Origin: Lycorma delicatula
Taxonomy: Eukaryota; Arthropoda; Insecta; Hemiptera; Fulgoridae
Assembly: GCF_047948215.1 (NCBI RefSeq)
Contig: NC_134456.1
Span: 204,894,036-204,958,035 of the forward strand
Length of the DNA stretch: 64,000 nucleotides
Reading direction: 5' to 3'
Of this stretch, positions 49,017 to 61,199 are shown in pieces. Position 1 is the first letter of the stretch. The number at the start of each line of letters is the position of its first letter. The position numbers and the translations under genes were made by a program. The notes under the pieces were generated by a model. That model saw only the letters and a program-made list of their open reading frames with translations, made no database searches and was not told the origin of the DNA.

Positions 49017-52000
49017 TTGGAGATCAGCTACACCTTACTTTATATTCTAACTCCGACCCACCCGAAACCGAAACTATTGGGGCCGCAGCCTCATGCCCAG
49101 AAACCCGAGGTCAAAGACCAAAGCTGCTACAGTCGAGACCGCCGAGGTAATAACCCAGACCGAGACCAGCGAGACCGCCGAGGCCGAAGTCCCAGACCGA
49201 GACCGCCAAGACCGCCGAGGCTTATACCCAGACCGAGACCGCTGAAACCGCCTTAGTCAACGACCAAAAATTAGACGGCCGCAGCCCAAGTCCCAGGCCG
49301 ATAACGCCGAGACCGCCGAGGTCATAGACCCAGACCGAGATTGGCGTTACCGCTGAGAATTGGACATTGACCGAGGCCTACCAGACAAACAAGTTACAAA
49401 ATTCAAACCGGGATATTTGTTTCCAGATAACAAAAGAGATATGCGTGTGGCTGAAAACCTACTCTGAATACGCGGTTTCCCAATAGACCGAAACATTTAT
49501 CGTGGCCAAACATGAAAAATAGAAGTCAGAGTGGTAAAACACCGAAAGAATAACTAGAAAATATTAGCTACGCAAACAAAAATAATAAATAGAAAATCGA
49601 TTAGCAAGATCATGTTAGCCGATATTTCGGCCTTTCCTAAGGCAAGTGAAAATTTTATTCGTATAGAAACTTGTTTAAACAGAGTTATCAGTTTTATTGC
49701 TCTTGCACTGACGCCATTCACAATGCAAAACTGCGTAACACGTAGTATTTTTGGCAGCAGTTTTTGCACTCCCCCCCCAACATTTCATACCGTGTGTAAT
49801 TCAAATGTCCGCGGGTGCGCGATTTTTGTGTCTTAATGTAAGTACCGAAGAAAAATTAGTATTTTATTTCTTTTCCTATCATAATCTAAGGAACCATTCT
49901 TGAAAAAGGCTATGAAAATAATTTTGCCAAATTATTCGTTCATCACGGTACACGTTTCTTATGTATTTACTATTTTCTAAGTTCAAATACAAAAACGGGA
50001 TATTTTACTTTTAACGAATTTGGATATTTCACAAATATATTTACTTACGACTAATAATTTATTTTTAAGAACGTAACTTCCTTTCTTAACGCTGACCTAA
50101 AGAACATTTACAAAAACAAATTTCATAATTTTGACCGTAGACCTGGTTATTATTTACCATTATTTTATGAAACATTTCAATCCCGGTTATGTAGCAGTGT
50201 AAGGAGACAAAAATGACCGTAAAGTGACGGCTTGCAATCAAACAAAGAGTGTCCGAACCATGATGACAAGATCAGCCACACCTTATGAAATCTCCAAACA
50301 CCATACGACCCGTAACCGACACTATCAAGGCTATAGCCTCATACCCGGAAACCCGAGGTCTAAGAACAAAGCTGCTACAGTCGAGACCGCCGAGGTCGTA
50401 ACCCAGACCGAGACCAGCTTGACCGCCTAGGCCAACGACCAGGATCGGGTTCGAAGAGACCGCCGAGGCCGAAGTCCCAGGCCGAGACCGCCAAGACCGC
50501 CGAGGCTAAAACCCAGACCGAGACCGCTGAAACCGCCTTGGTCAAAGACCAAAAATTAGACGGCCGCAGCCCAAGTCCCAGGCAGATAACGCCGCGACCG
50601 CCGAGGTCATAGACCAAGACCGAGACCGGCGTTACCGCTGAGAATTGGACATTGACCGAGGCCTACTAGACAAACAAGTTACAAAATTTAAACCGGGATA
50701 TTTGTTTCCAGATAACAAAAGTGATATCCGTGTGGCTGAAAACGTACTCTGAATACGCGGTTTCCCAATAGACCGAAAGATTTATCGTGGCCAAACATGA
50801 AAAATAGAAGTCAGAGTGGTAAAACACCGAAAGAATAACTAGAAAATATTAGCTATGCAAACAAAAATAATAAAGAGAAAATCGATTTGGACGATCATGT
50901 TAGCCGATATTTCGCCTTTTGCTAAGGCAAGTGAAAATGTTATTCGTATAGAAAATTGTTTAAACAGAGTTATCAGTTTTATTGCTCTTGCCTTGACGCC
51001 ATTCACAATGCAAAACTGCGTAACACGTAGTATTTTTGGCAGCAGTTTTTGCAATCCCCCCCAACATTTCATACCGTGTGTAATTCAAATGTCCGCGGGT
51101 GCGCGATTTTTGTGTCTTAATGTAAGTACCGAAGTAAAATTAATATTTTATTTCTTTTTCTATCATAATCTTCCGAACTATTCCTGAAAAACGCTTTGAA
51201 AATATATTAAACATTATTCATTCATCACAGAACATGTTTCTTATGTATTTACAATTTTTTTAACTTTAAATATAAAAACCTGATATTTTACTTTTAACGA
51301 ATTTGGATTTTTCACAAATATATTTACTTACAATTAAGGATTTATTATTAATAACCTAATTTCCTTTTCTTAACGCTTACCAAAAGATCTTTTTATAAAA
51401 AAGTTTCACAATTTTCACCGTACACCTTGTTATTTTTTACCATATTTTATGAAACATTTCAATCTCTGTTATGTAGCAGTGTAAGGAGAAGAAAATTACC
51501 CTAAAGTGACGGCTTGCAATCTAACAAAGTTTGTCCGAACGACGAAGACGTGATCAGCCACACCTTATGAAATCTCCAAACACCATACCACCCGTAACCG
51601 ACACTATCGAGGTTATAGCCTCATACCCGGAAACCCGAGGTCTAAGACCAAAGCCGCTACAGTCGAGACCGCCGAGGTCATAACCCAGACCGAGACCAGC
51701 GAGACCGCCGAGGCCAACGACCTGGATCGGTTTGGACTAGACCGCCTAGGCCGAAGACCAAGACCGAGACCGCCAAGACCGCCGAGGCTAAAACCCAGAC
51801 CGAGACCGCTGTAACCGCCTTGGTCAAAGACCAAAAATTAGACAGTCGACGCCCAAGACCCAGAACGATACCGCCGTGACCGCCGAGGTCAAAGACCCTG
51901 ACCGAGACCGGCGTGACCGCTGGGAATTAGACATTCACCGTGGCCTACTAGTACACCGAGTTTTAAATTCGACACCGCAATGCAATCATAACGGTATCGG

Positions 52001-53077
52001 TTTAGCTGAAGACCTAAACTTAATACACACATCCCCCAATTCCCAGAAAGATTACATTGTGGCCAAACATTAAAAGTTTGTATTATGAAAATGTATGACT
52101 GCATTAGTACATCTTCTCGATTCTTCAGTAGCCAAGTCATCATTAATTAAATGAAAAACATTAATCTTAGACTTGTTCACTTATGTGGAATTTCTTCTTC
52201 GTTTAATAATATAATGAATATCGTTTAATTTGCTTTCATACTCCATATGTAAAAAAACTGCTACAACCTCTACGAATTTACTCGTTTCTTAAGACATATC
52301 TGTCGATTCTATGATTCCTTGTGATCTACACTCCCTCCTTCTTCTGCGAGAGACGAATCTCTTCTACTCCAATCATGTGGTAATCCTTCATTTTTAATTT
52401 AAAAACAAATTCAAAATAGTCATGTTAGGATAAGTTTTACACGTAGCAAGAAAAATTCTAACTAGTTTTATATTAGTTATACGGACATTTTTATAATTTC
52501 ATCTTACTTCCTGTTGTCTTGTTATGATATTGTGTTAACATTCTCCTAATTGTCAATTAGAAATTTATTCTTTATGCACTATAAAAGGTTTAACATATAC
52601 ATCATAGTACAGTATCGATTCTTCCGAATGTATCTTATAAAAACCAATCGTAATTTTATAATAAACTTTGCTCGGTGTGAGGTTTGAAAGTAAGTTGATA
52701 ACTAGGTTAGCTCAGCACTCGGTAACATTTCTACTTCATCCCTTATCAGAGTTCTACTGCATCGTCTTTAAAAAAGATTTGAAACTAATTTGTGCACAAT
52801 TATTCATTCATCACTATACTAGTTTCTTATTACACACATCCATTTTTCTACGCTCCAATATTAATATCTGATACTTTAATTCTTTGCAATTTTCTTTTTT
52901 TTTGGAACGATTACAATCTAAGATATACTATTTAATAACGGACCATCGTTTTGTGAAGTACAATGAAGAGAGCAACCTAAAAAAATAGGCTTGCCAACTA
53001 AGAAATATGTCCGTACCTTCTATACGTGACTGCCCGTCACCGGATATACGAAGATCCGGCAAATCGAGGATGAATCG
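49017..53077. repeat. Satellite unit 9 (4061 bp), mosaic
   Basis: A returns to cctaccagac but has gaacatttac. The A/B junction gacaaaaatg and B cttgaccgcctagg with aggatcggg are the units 1-4 haplotype, while C has the downstream catttttataa. The upstream-type tract is bounded on both sides by downstream-type variants. Confidence 0.95.
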
Positions 53078-56000
53078 TTGGAGATCAGCTACACCTTACT
53101 TTATATTCTAACTCCGACCCACCCGAAACCGAAACTATTGGGGCCGCAGCCTCATGCCCAGAAACCCGAGGTCAAAGACCAAAGCTGCTACAGTCGAGAC
53201 CGCCGAGGTAATAACCCAGACCGAGACCAGCGAGACCGCCGAGGCCGAAGTCCCAGACCGAGACCGCCAAGACCGCCGAGGCTTATACCCAGACCGAGAC
53301 CGCTGAAACCGCCTTAGTCAACGACCAAAAATTAGACGGCCGCAGCCCAAGTCCCAGGCCGATAACGCCGAGACCGCCGAGGTCATAGACCCAGACCGAG
53401 ATTGGCGTTACCGCTGAGAATTGGACATTGACCGAGGCCTACCAGACAAACAAGTTACAAAATTCAAACCGGGATATTTGTTTCCAGATAACAAAAGAGA
53501 TATGCGTGTGGCTGAAAACCTACTCTGAATACGCGGTTTCCCAATAGACCGAAACATTTATCGTGGCCAAACATGAAAAATAGAAGTCAGAGTGGTAAAA
53601 CACCGAAAGAATAACTAGAAAATATTAGCTACGCAAACAAAAATAATAAATAGAAAATCGATTAGCAAGATCATGTTAGCCGATATTTCGGCCTTTCCTA
53701 AGGCAAGTGAAAATTTTATTCGTATAGAAACTTGTTTAAACAGAGTTATCAGTTTTATTGCTCTTGCACTGACGCCATTCACAATGCAAAACTGCGTAAC
53801 ACGTAGTATTTTTGGCAGCAGTTTTTGCACTCCCCCCCCAACATTTCATACCGTGTGTAATTCAAATGTCCGCGGGTGCGCGATTTTTGTGTCTTAATGT
53901 AAGTACCGAAGAAAAATTAGTATTTTATTTCTTTTCCTATCATAATCTAAGGAACCATTCTTGAAAAAGGCTATGAAAATAATTTTGCCAAATTATTCGT
54001 TCATCACGGTACACGTTTCTTATGTATTTACTATTTTCTAAGTTCAAATACAAAAACGGGATATTTTACTTTTAACGAATTTGGATATTTCACAAATATA
54101 TTTACTTACGACTAATAATTTATTTTTAAGAACGTAACTTCCTTTCTTAACGCTGACCTAAAGAACATTTACAAAAACAAATTTCATAATTTTGACCGTA
54201 GACCTGGTTATTATTTACCATTATTTTATGAAACATTTCAATCCCGGTTATGTAGCAGTGTAAGGAGACGAAAATGACCGTAAAGTGACGGCTTGCAATC
54301 AAACAAAGAGTGTCCGAACCATGATGACAAGATCAGCCGCACCTTATGAAATCTCCAAACACCATACGACCCGTAACCGACACTATCAAGGCTATAGCCT
54401 CATACCCGGAAACCCGAGGTCTAAGAACAAAGCTGCTACAGTCGAGACCGCCGAGGTCGTAACCCAGACCGAGACCAGCGAGACCGCCTAGGCCAACGAC
54501 CAGAATCGGGTTCGAAGAGACCGCCGAGGCCGAAGTCCCAGGCCGAGACCGCCAAGACCGCCGAGGCTAAAACCCAGACCGAGACCGCTGAAACCGCCTT
54601 GGTCAAAGACCAAAAATTAGACGGCCGCAGCCCAAGTCCCAGGCAGATAACGCCGCGACCGCCGAGGTCATAGACCAAGACCGAGACCGGCGTTACCGCT
54701 GAGAATTGGACATTGACCGAGGCCTACTAGACAAACAAGTTACAAAATTTAAACCGGGATATTTGTTTCCAGATAACAAAAGTGATATCCGTGTGGCTGA
54801 AAACGTACTCTGAATACGCGGTTTCCCAATAGACCGAAAGATTTATCGTGGCCAAACATGAAAAATAGAAGTCAGAGTGGTAAAACACCGAAAGAATAAC
54901 TAGAAAATATTAGCTATGCAAACAAAAATAATAAAGAGAAAATCGATTTGGACGATCATGTTAGCCGATATTTCGCCTTTTGCTAAGGCAAGTGAAAATG
55001 TTATTCGTATAGAAAATTGTTTAAACAGAGTTATCAGTTTTATTGCTCTTGCCTTGACGCCATTCACAATGCAAAACTGCGTAACACGTAGTATTTTTGG
55101 CAGCAGTTTTTGCAATCCCCCCCAACATTTCATACCGTGTGTAATTCAAATGTCCGCGGGTGCGCGATTTTTGTGTCTTAATGTAAGTACCGAAGTAAAA
55201 TTAATATTTTATTTCTTTTTCTATCATAATCTTCCGAACTATTCCTGAAAAACGCTTTGAAAATATATTAAACATTATTCATTCATCACAGAACATGTTT
55301 CTTATGTATTTACAATTTTTTTAACTTTAAATATAAAAACCTGATATTTTACTTTTAACGAATTTGGATTTTTCACAAATATATTTACTTACAATTAAGG
55401 ATTTATTATTAATAACCTAATTTCCTTTTCTTAACGCTTACCAAAAGATCTTTTTATAAAAAAGTTTCACAATTTTCACCGTACACCTTGTTATTTTTTA
55501 CCATATTTTATGAAACATTTCAATCTCTGTTATGTAGCAGTGTAAGGAGAAGAAAATTACCCTAAAGTGACGGCTTGCAATCTAACAAAGTTTGTCCGAA
55601 CGACGAAGACGTGATCAGCCACACCTTATGAAATCTCCAAACACCATACCACCCGTAACCGACACTATCGAGGTTATAGCCTCATACCCGGAAACCCGAG
55701 GTCTAAGACCAAAGCCGCTACAGTCGAGACCGCCGAGGTCATAACCCAGACCGAGACCAGCGAGACCGCCGAGGCCAACGACCTGGATCGGTTTGGACTA
55801 GACCGCCTAGGCCGAAGACCAAGACCGAGACCGCCAAGACCGCCGAGGCTAAAACCCAGACCGAGACCGCTGTAACCGCCTTGGTCAAAGACCAAAAATT
55901 AGACAGTCGACGCCCAAGACCCAGAACGATACCGCCGTGACCGCCGAGGTCAAAGACCCTGACCGAGACCGGCGTGACCGCTGGGAATTAGACATTCACC

Positions 56001-57138
56001 GTGGCCTACTAGTACACCGAGTTTTAAATTCGACACCGCAATGCAATCATAACGGTATCGGTTTAGCTGAAGACCTAAACTTAATACACACATCCCCCAA
56101 TTCCCAGAAAGATTACATTGTGGCCAAACATTAAAAGTTTGTATTATGAAAATGTATGACTGCATTAGTACATCTTCTCGATTCTTCAGTAGCCAAGTCA
56201 TCATTAATTAAATGAAAAACATTAATCTTAGACTTGTTCACTTATGTGGAATTTCTTCTTCGTTTAATAATATAATGAATATCGTTTAATTTGCTTTCAT
56301 ACTCCATATGTAAAAAAACTGCTACAACCTCTACGAATTTACTCGTTTCTTAAGACATATCTGTCGATTCTATGATTCCTTGTGATCTACACTCCCTCCT
56401 TCTTCTGCGAGAGACGAATCTCTTCTACTCCAATCATGTGGTAATCCTTCATTTTTAATTTAAAAACAAATTCAAAATAGTCATGTTAGGATAAGTTTTA
56501 CACGTAGCAAGAAAAATTCTAACTAGTTTTATATTAGTTATACGGACATTTTTATAATTTCATCTTACTTCCTGTTGTCTTGTTATGATATTGTGTTAAC
56601 ATTCTCCTAATTGTCAATTAGAAATTTATTCTTTATGCACTATAAAAGGTTTAACATATACATCATAGTACAGTATCGATTCTTCCGAATGTATCTTATA
56701 AAAACCAATCGTAATTTTATAATAAACTTTGCTCGGTGTGAGGTTTGAAAGTAAGTTGATAACTAGGTTAGCTCAGCACTCGGTAACATTTCTACTTCAT
56801 CCCTTATCAGAGTTCTACTGCATCGTCTTTAAAAAAGATTTGAAACTAATTTGTGCACAATTATTCATTCATCACTATACTAGTTTCTTATTACACACAT
56901 CCATTTTTCTACGCTCCAATATTAATATCTGATACTTTAATTCTTTGCAATTTTCTTTTTTTTTGGAACGATTACAATCTAAGATATACTATTTAATAAC
57001 GGACCATCGTTTTGTGAAGTACAATGAAGAGAGCAACCTAAAAAAATAGGCTTGCCAACTAAGAAATATGTCCGTACCTTCTATACGTGACTGCCCGTCA
57101 CCGGATATACGAAGATCCGGCAAATCGAGGATGAATCG
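53078..57138. repeat. Satellite unit 10 (4061 bp)
   Basis: A cctaccagac and gaacatttac; junction gacgaaaatg; B gccgcacc, gcgagacc and cagaatcggg; C catttttataa. Confidence 0.95.
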
Positions 57139-60100
57139 TTGGAGATCAGCTACACCTTACTTTATATTCTAACTCCGACCCACCCGAAACCGAAACTATT
57201 GGGGCCGCAGCCTCATGCCCAGAAACCCGAGGTCAAAGACCAAAGCTGCTACAGTCGAGACCGCCGAGGTAATAACCCAGACCGAGACCAGCGAGACCGC
57301 CGAGGCCGAAGTCCCAGACCGAGACCGCCAAGACCGCCGAGGCTTATACCCAGACCGAGACCGCTGAAACCGCCTTAGTCAACGACCAAAAATTAGACGG
57401 CCGCAGCCCAAGTCCCAGGCCGATAACGCCGAGACCGCCGAGGTCATAGACCCAGACCGAGATTGGCGTTACCGCTGAGAATTGGACATTGACCGAGGCC
57501 TACCAGACAAACAAGTTACAAAATTCAAACCGGGATATTTGTTTCCAGATAACAAAAGAGATATGCGTGTGGCTGAAAACCTACTCTGAATACGCGGTTT
57601 CCCAATAGACCGAAACATTTATCGTGGCCAAACATGAAAAATAGAAGTCAGAGTGGTAAAACACCGAAAGAATAACTAGAAAATATTAGCTACGCAAACA
57701 AAAATAATAAATAGAAAATCGATTAGCAAGATCATGTTAGCCGATATTTCGGCCTTTCCTAAGGCAAGTGAAAATTTTATTCGTATAGAAACTTGTTTAA
57801 ACAGAGTTATCAGTTTTATTGCTCTTGCACTGACGCCATTCACAATGCAAAACTGCGTAACACGTAGTATTTTTGGCAGCAGTTTTTGCACTCCCCCCCC
57901 AACATTTCATACCGTGTGTAATTCAAATGTCCGCGGGTGCGCGATTTTTGTGTCTTAATGTAAGTACCGAAGAAAAATTAGTATTTTATTTCTTTTCCTA
58001 TCATAATCTAAGGAACCATTCTTGAAAAAGGCTATGAAAATAATTTTGCCAAATTATTCGTTCATCACGGTACACGTTTCTTATGTATTTACTATTTTCT
58101 AAGTTCAAATACAAAAACGGGATATTTTACTTTTAACGAATTTGGATATTTCACAAATATATTTACTTACGACTAATAATTTATTTTTAAGAACGTAACT
58201 TCCTTTCTTAACGCTGACCTAAAGAACATTTACAAAAACAAATTTCATAATTTTGACCGTAGACCTGGTTATTATTTACCATTATTTTATGAAACATTTC
58301 AATCCCGGTTATGTAGCAGTGTAAGGAGACGAAAATGACCGTAAAGTGACGGCTTGCAATCAAACAAAGAGTGTCCGAACCATGATGACAAGATCAGCCG
58401 CACCTTATGAAATCTCCAAACACCATACGACCCGTAACCGACACTATCAAGGCTATAGCCTCATACCCGGAAACCCGAGGTCTAAGAACAAAGCTGCTAC
58501 AGTCGAGACCGCCGAGGTCGTAACCCAGACCGAGACCAGCGAGACCGCCTAGGCCAACGACCAGAATCGGGTTCGAAGAGACCGCCGAGGCCGAAGTCCC
58601 AGGCCGAGACCGCCAAGACCGCCGAGGCTAAAACCCAGACCGAGACCGCTGAAACCGCCTTGGTCAAAGACCAAAAATTAGACGGCCGCAGCCCAAGTCC
58701 CAGGCAGATAACGCCGCGACCGCCGAGGTCATAGACCAAGACCGAGACCGGCGTTACCGCTGAGAATTGGACATTGACCAAGGCCTACTAGACAAACAAG
58801 TTACAAAATTTAAACCGGGATATTTGTTTCCAGATAACAAAAGTGATATCCGTGTGGCTGAAAACGTACTCTGAATACGCGGTTTCCCAATAGACCGAAA
58901 GATTTATCGTGGCCAAACATGAAAAATAGAAGTCAGAGTGGTAAAACACCGAAAGAATAACTAGAAAATATTAGCTATGCAAACAAAAATAATAAAGAGA
59001 AAATCGATTTGGACGATCATGTTAGCCGATATTTCGCCTTTTGCTAAGGCAAGTGAAAATGTTATTCGTATAGAAAATTGTTTAAACAGAGTTATCAGTT
59101 TTATTGCTCTTGCCTTGACGCCATTCACAATGCAAAACTGCGTAACACGTAGTATTTTTGGCAGCAGTTTTTGCAATCCCCCCCAACATTTCATACCGTG
59201 TGTAATTCAAATGTCCGCGGGTGCGCGATTTTTGTGTCTTAATGTAAGTACCGAAGTAAAATTAATATTTTATTTCTTTTTCTATCATAATCTTCCGAAC
59301 TATTCCTGAAAAACGCTTTGAAAATATATTAAACATTATTCATTCATCACAGAACATGTTTCTTATGTATTTACAATTTTTTTAACTTTAAATATAAAAA
59401 CCTGATATTTTACTTTTAACGAATTTGGATTTTTCACAAATATATTTACTTACAATTAAGGATTTATTATTAATAACCTAATTTCCTTTTCTTAACGCTT
59501 ACCAAAAGATCTTTTTATAAAAAAGTTTCACAATTTTCACCGTACACCTTGTTATTTTTTACCATATTTTATGAAACATTTCAATCTCTGTTATGTAGCA
59601 GTGTAAGGAGAAGAAAATTACCCTAAAGTGACGGCTTGCAATCTAACAAAGTTTGTCCGAACGACGAAGACGTGATCAGCCACACCTTATGAAATCTCCA
59701 AACACCATACCACCCGTAACCGACACTATCGAGGTTATAGCCTCATACCCGGAAACCCGAGGTCTAAGACCAAAGCCGCTACAGTCGAGACCGCCGAGGT
59801 CATAACCCAGACCGAGACCAGCGAGACCGCCGAGGCCAACGACCTGGATCGGTTTGGACTAGACCGCCTAGGCCGAAGACCAAGACCGAGACCGCCAAGA
59901 CCGCCGAGGCTAAAACCCAGACCGAGACCGCTGTAACCGCCTTGGTCAAAGACCAAAAATTAGACAGTCGACGCCCAAGACCCAGAACGATACCGCCGTG
60001 ACCGCCGAGGTCAAAGACCCTGACCGAGACCGGCGTGACCGCTGGGAATTAGACATTCACCGTGGCCTACTAGTACACCGAGTTTTAAATTCGACACCGC

Positions 60101-61199
60101 AATGCAATCATAACGGTATCGGTTTAGCTGAAGACCTAAACTTAATACACACATCCCCCAATTCCCAGAAAGATTACATTGTGGCCAAACATTAAAAGTT
60201 TGTATTATGAAAATGTATGACTGCATTAGTACATCTTCTCGATTCTTCAGTAGCCAAGTCATCATTAATTAAATGAAAAACATTAATCTTAGACTTGTTC
60301 ACTTATGTGGAATTTCTTCTTCGTTTAATAATATAATGAATATCGTTTAATTTGCTTTCATACTCCATATGTAAAAAAACTGCTACAACCTCTACGAATT
60401 TACTCGTTTCTTAAGACATATCTGTCGATTCTATGATTCCTTGTGATCTACACTCCCTCCTTCTTCTGCGAGAGACGAATCTCTTCTACTCCAATCATGT
60501 GGTAATCCTTCATTTTTAATTTAAAAACAAATTCAAAATAGTCATGTTAGGATAAGTTTTACACGTAGCAAGAAAAATTCTAACTAGTTTTATATTAGTT
60601 ATACGGACATTTTTATAATTTCATCTTACTTCCTGTTGTCTTGTTATGATATTGTGTTAACATTCTCCTAATTGTCAATTAGAAATTTATTCTTTATGCA
60701 CTATAAAAGGTTTAACATATACATCATAGTACAGTATCGATTCTTCCGAATGTATCTTATAAAAACCAATCGTAATTTTATAATAAACTTTGCTCGGTGT
60801 GAGGTTTGAAAGTAAGTTGATAACTAGGTTAGCTCAGCACTCGGTAACATTTCTACTTCATCCCTTATCAGAGTTCTACTGCATCGTCTTTAAAAAAGAT
60901 TTGAAACTAATTTGTGCACAATTATTCATTCATCACTATACTAGTTTCTTATTACACACATCCATTTTTCTACGCTCCAATATTAATATCTGATACTTTA
61001 ATTCTTTGCAATTTTCTTTTTTTTTGGAACGATTACAATCTAAGATATACTATTTAATAACGGACCATCGTTTTGTGAAGTACAATGAAGAGAGCAACCT
61101 AAAAAAATAGGCTTGCCAACTAAGAAATATGTCCGTACCTTCTATACGTGACTGCCCGTCACCGGATATACGAAGATCCGGCAAATCGAGGATGAATCG
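57139..61199. repeat. Satellite unit 11 (4061 bp)
   Basis: As unit 10, with a private attgaccaagg near 58774 in B (others attgaccgagg). Confidence 0.95.
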
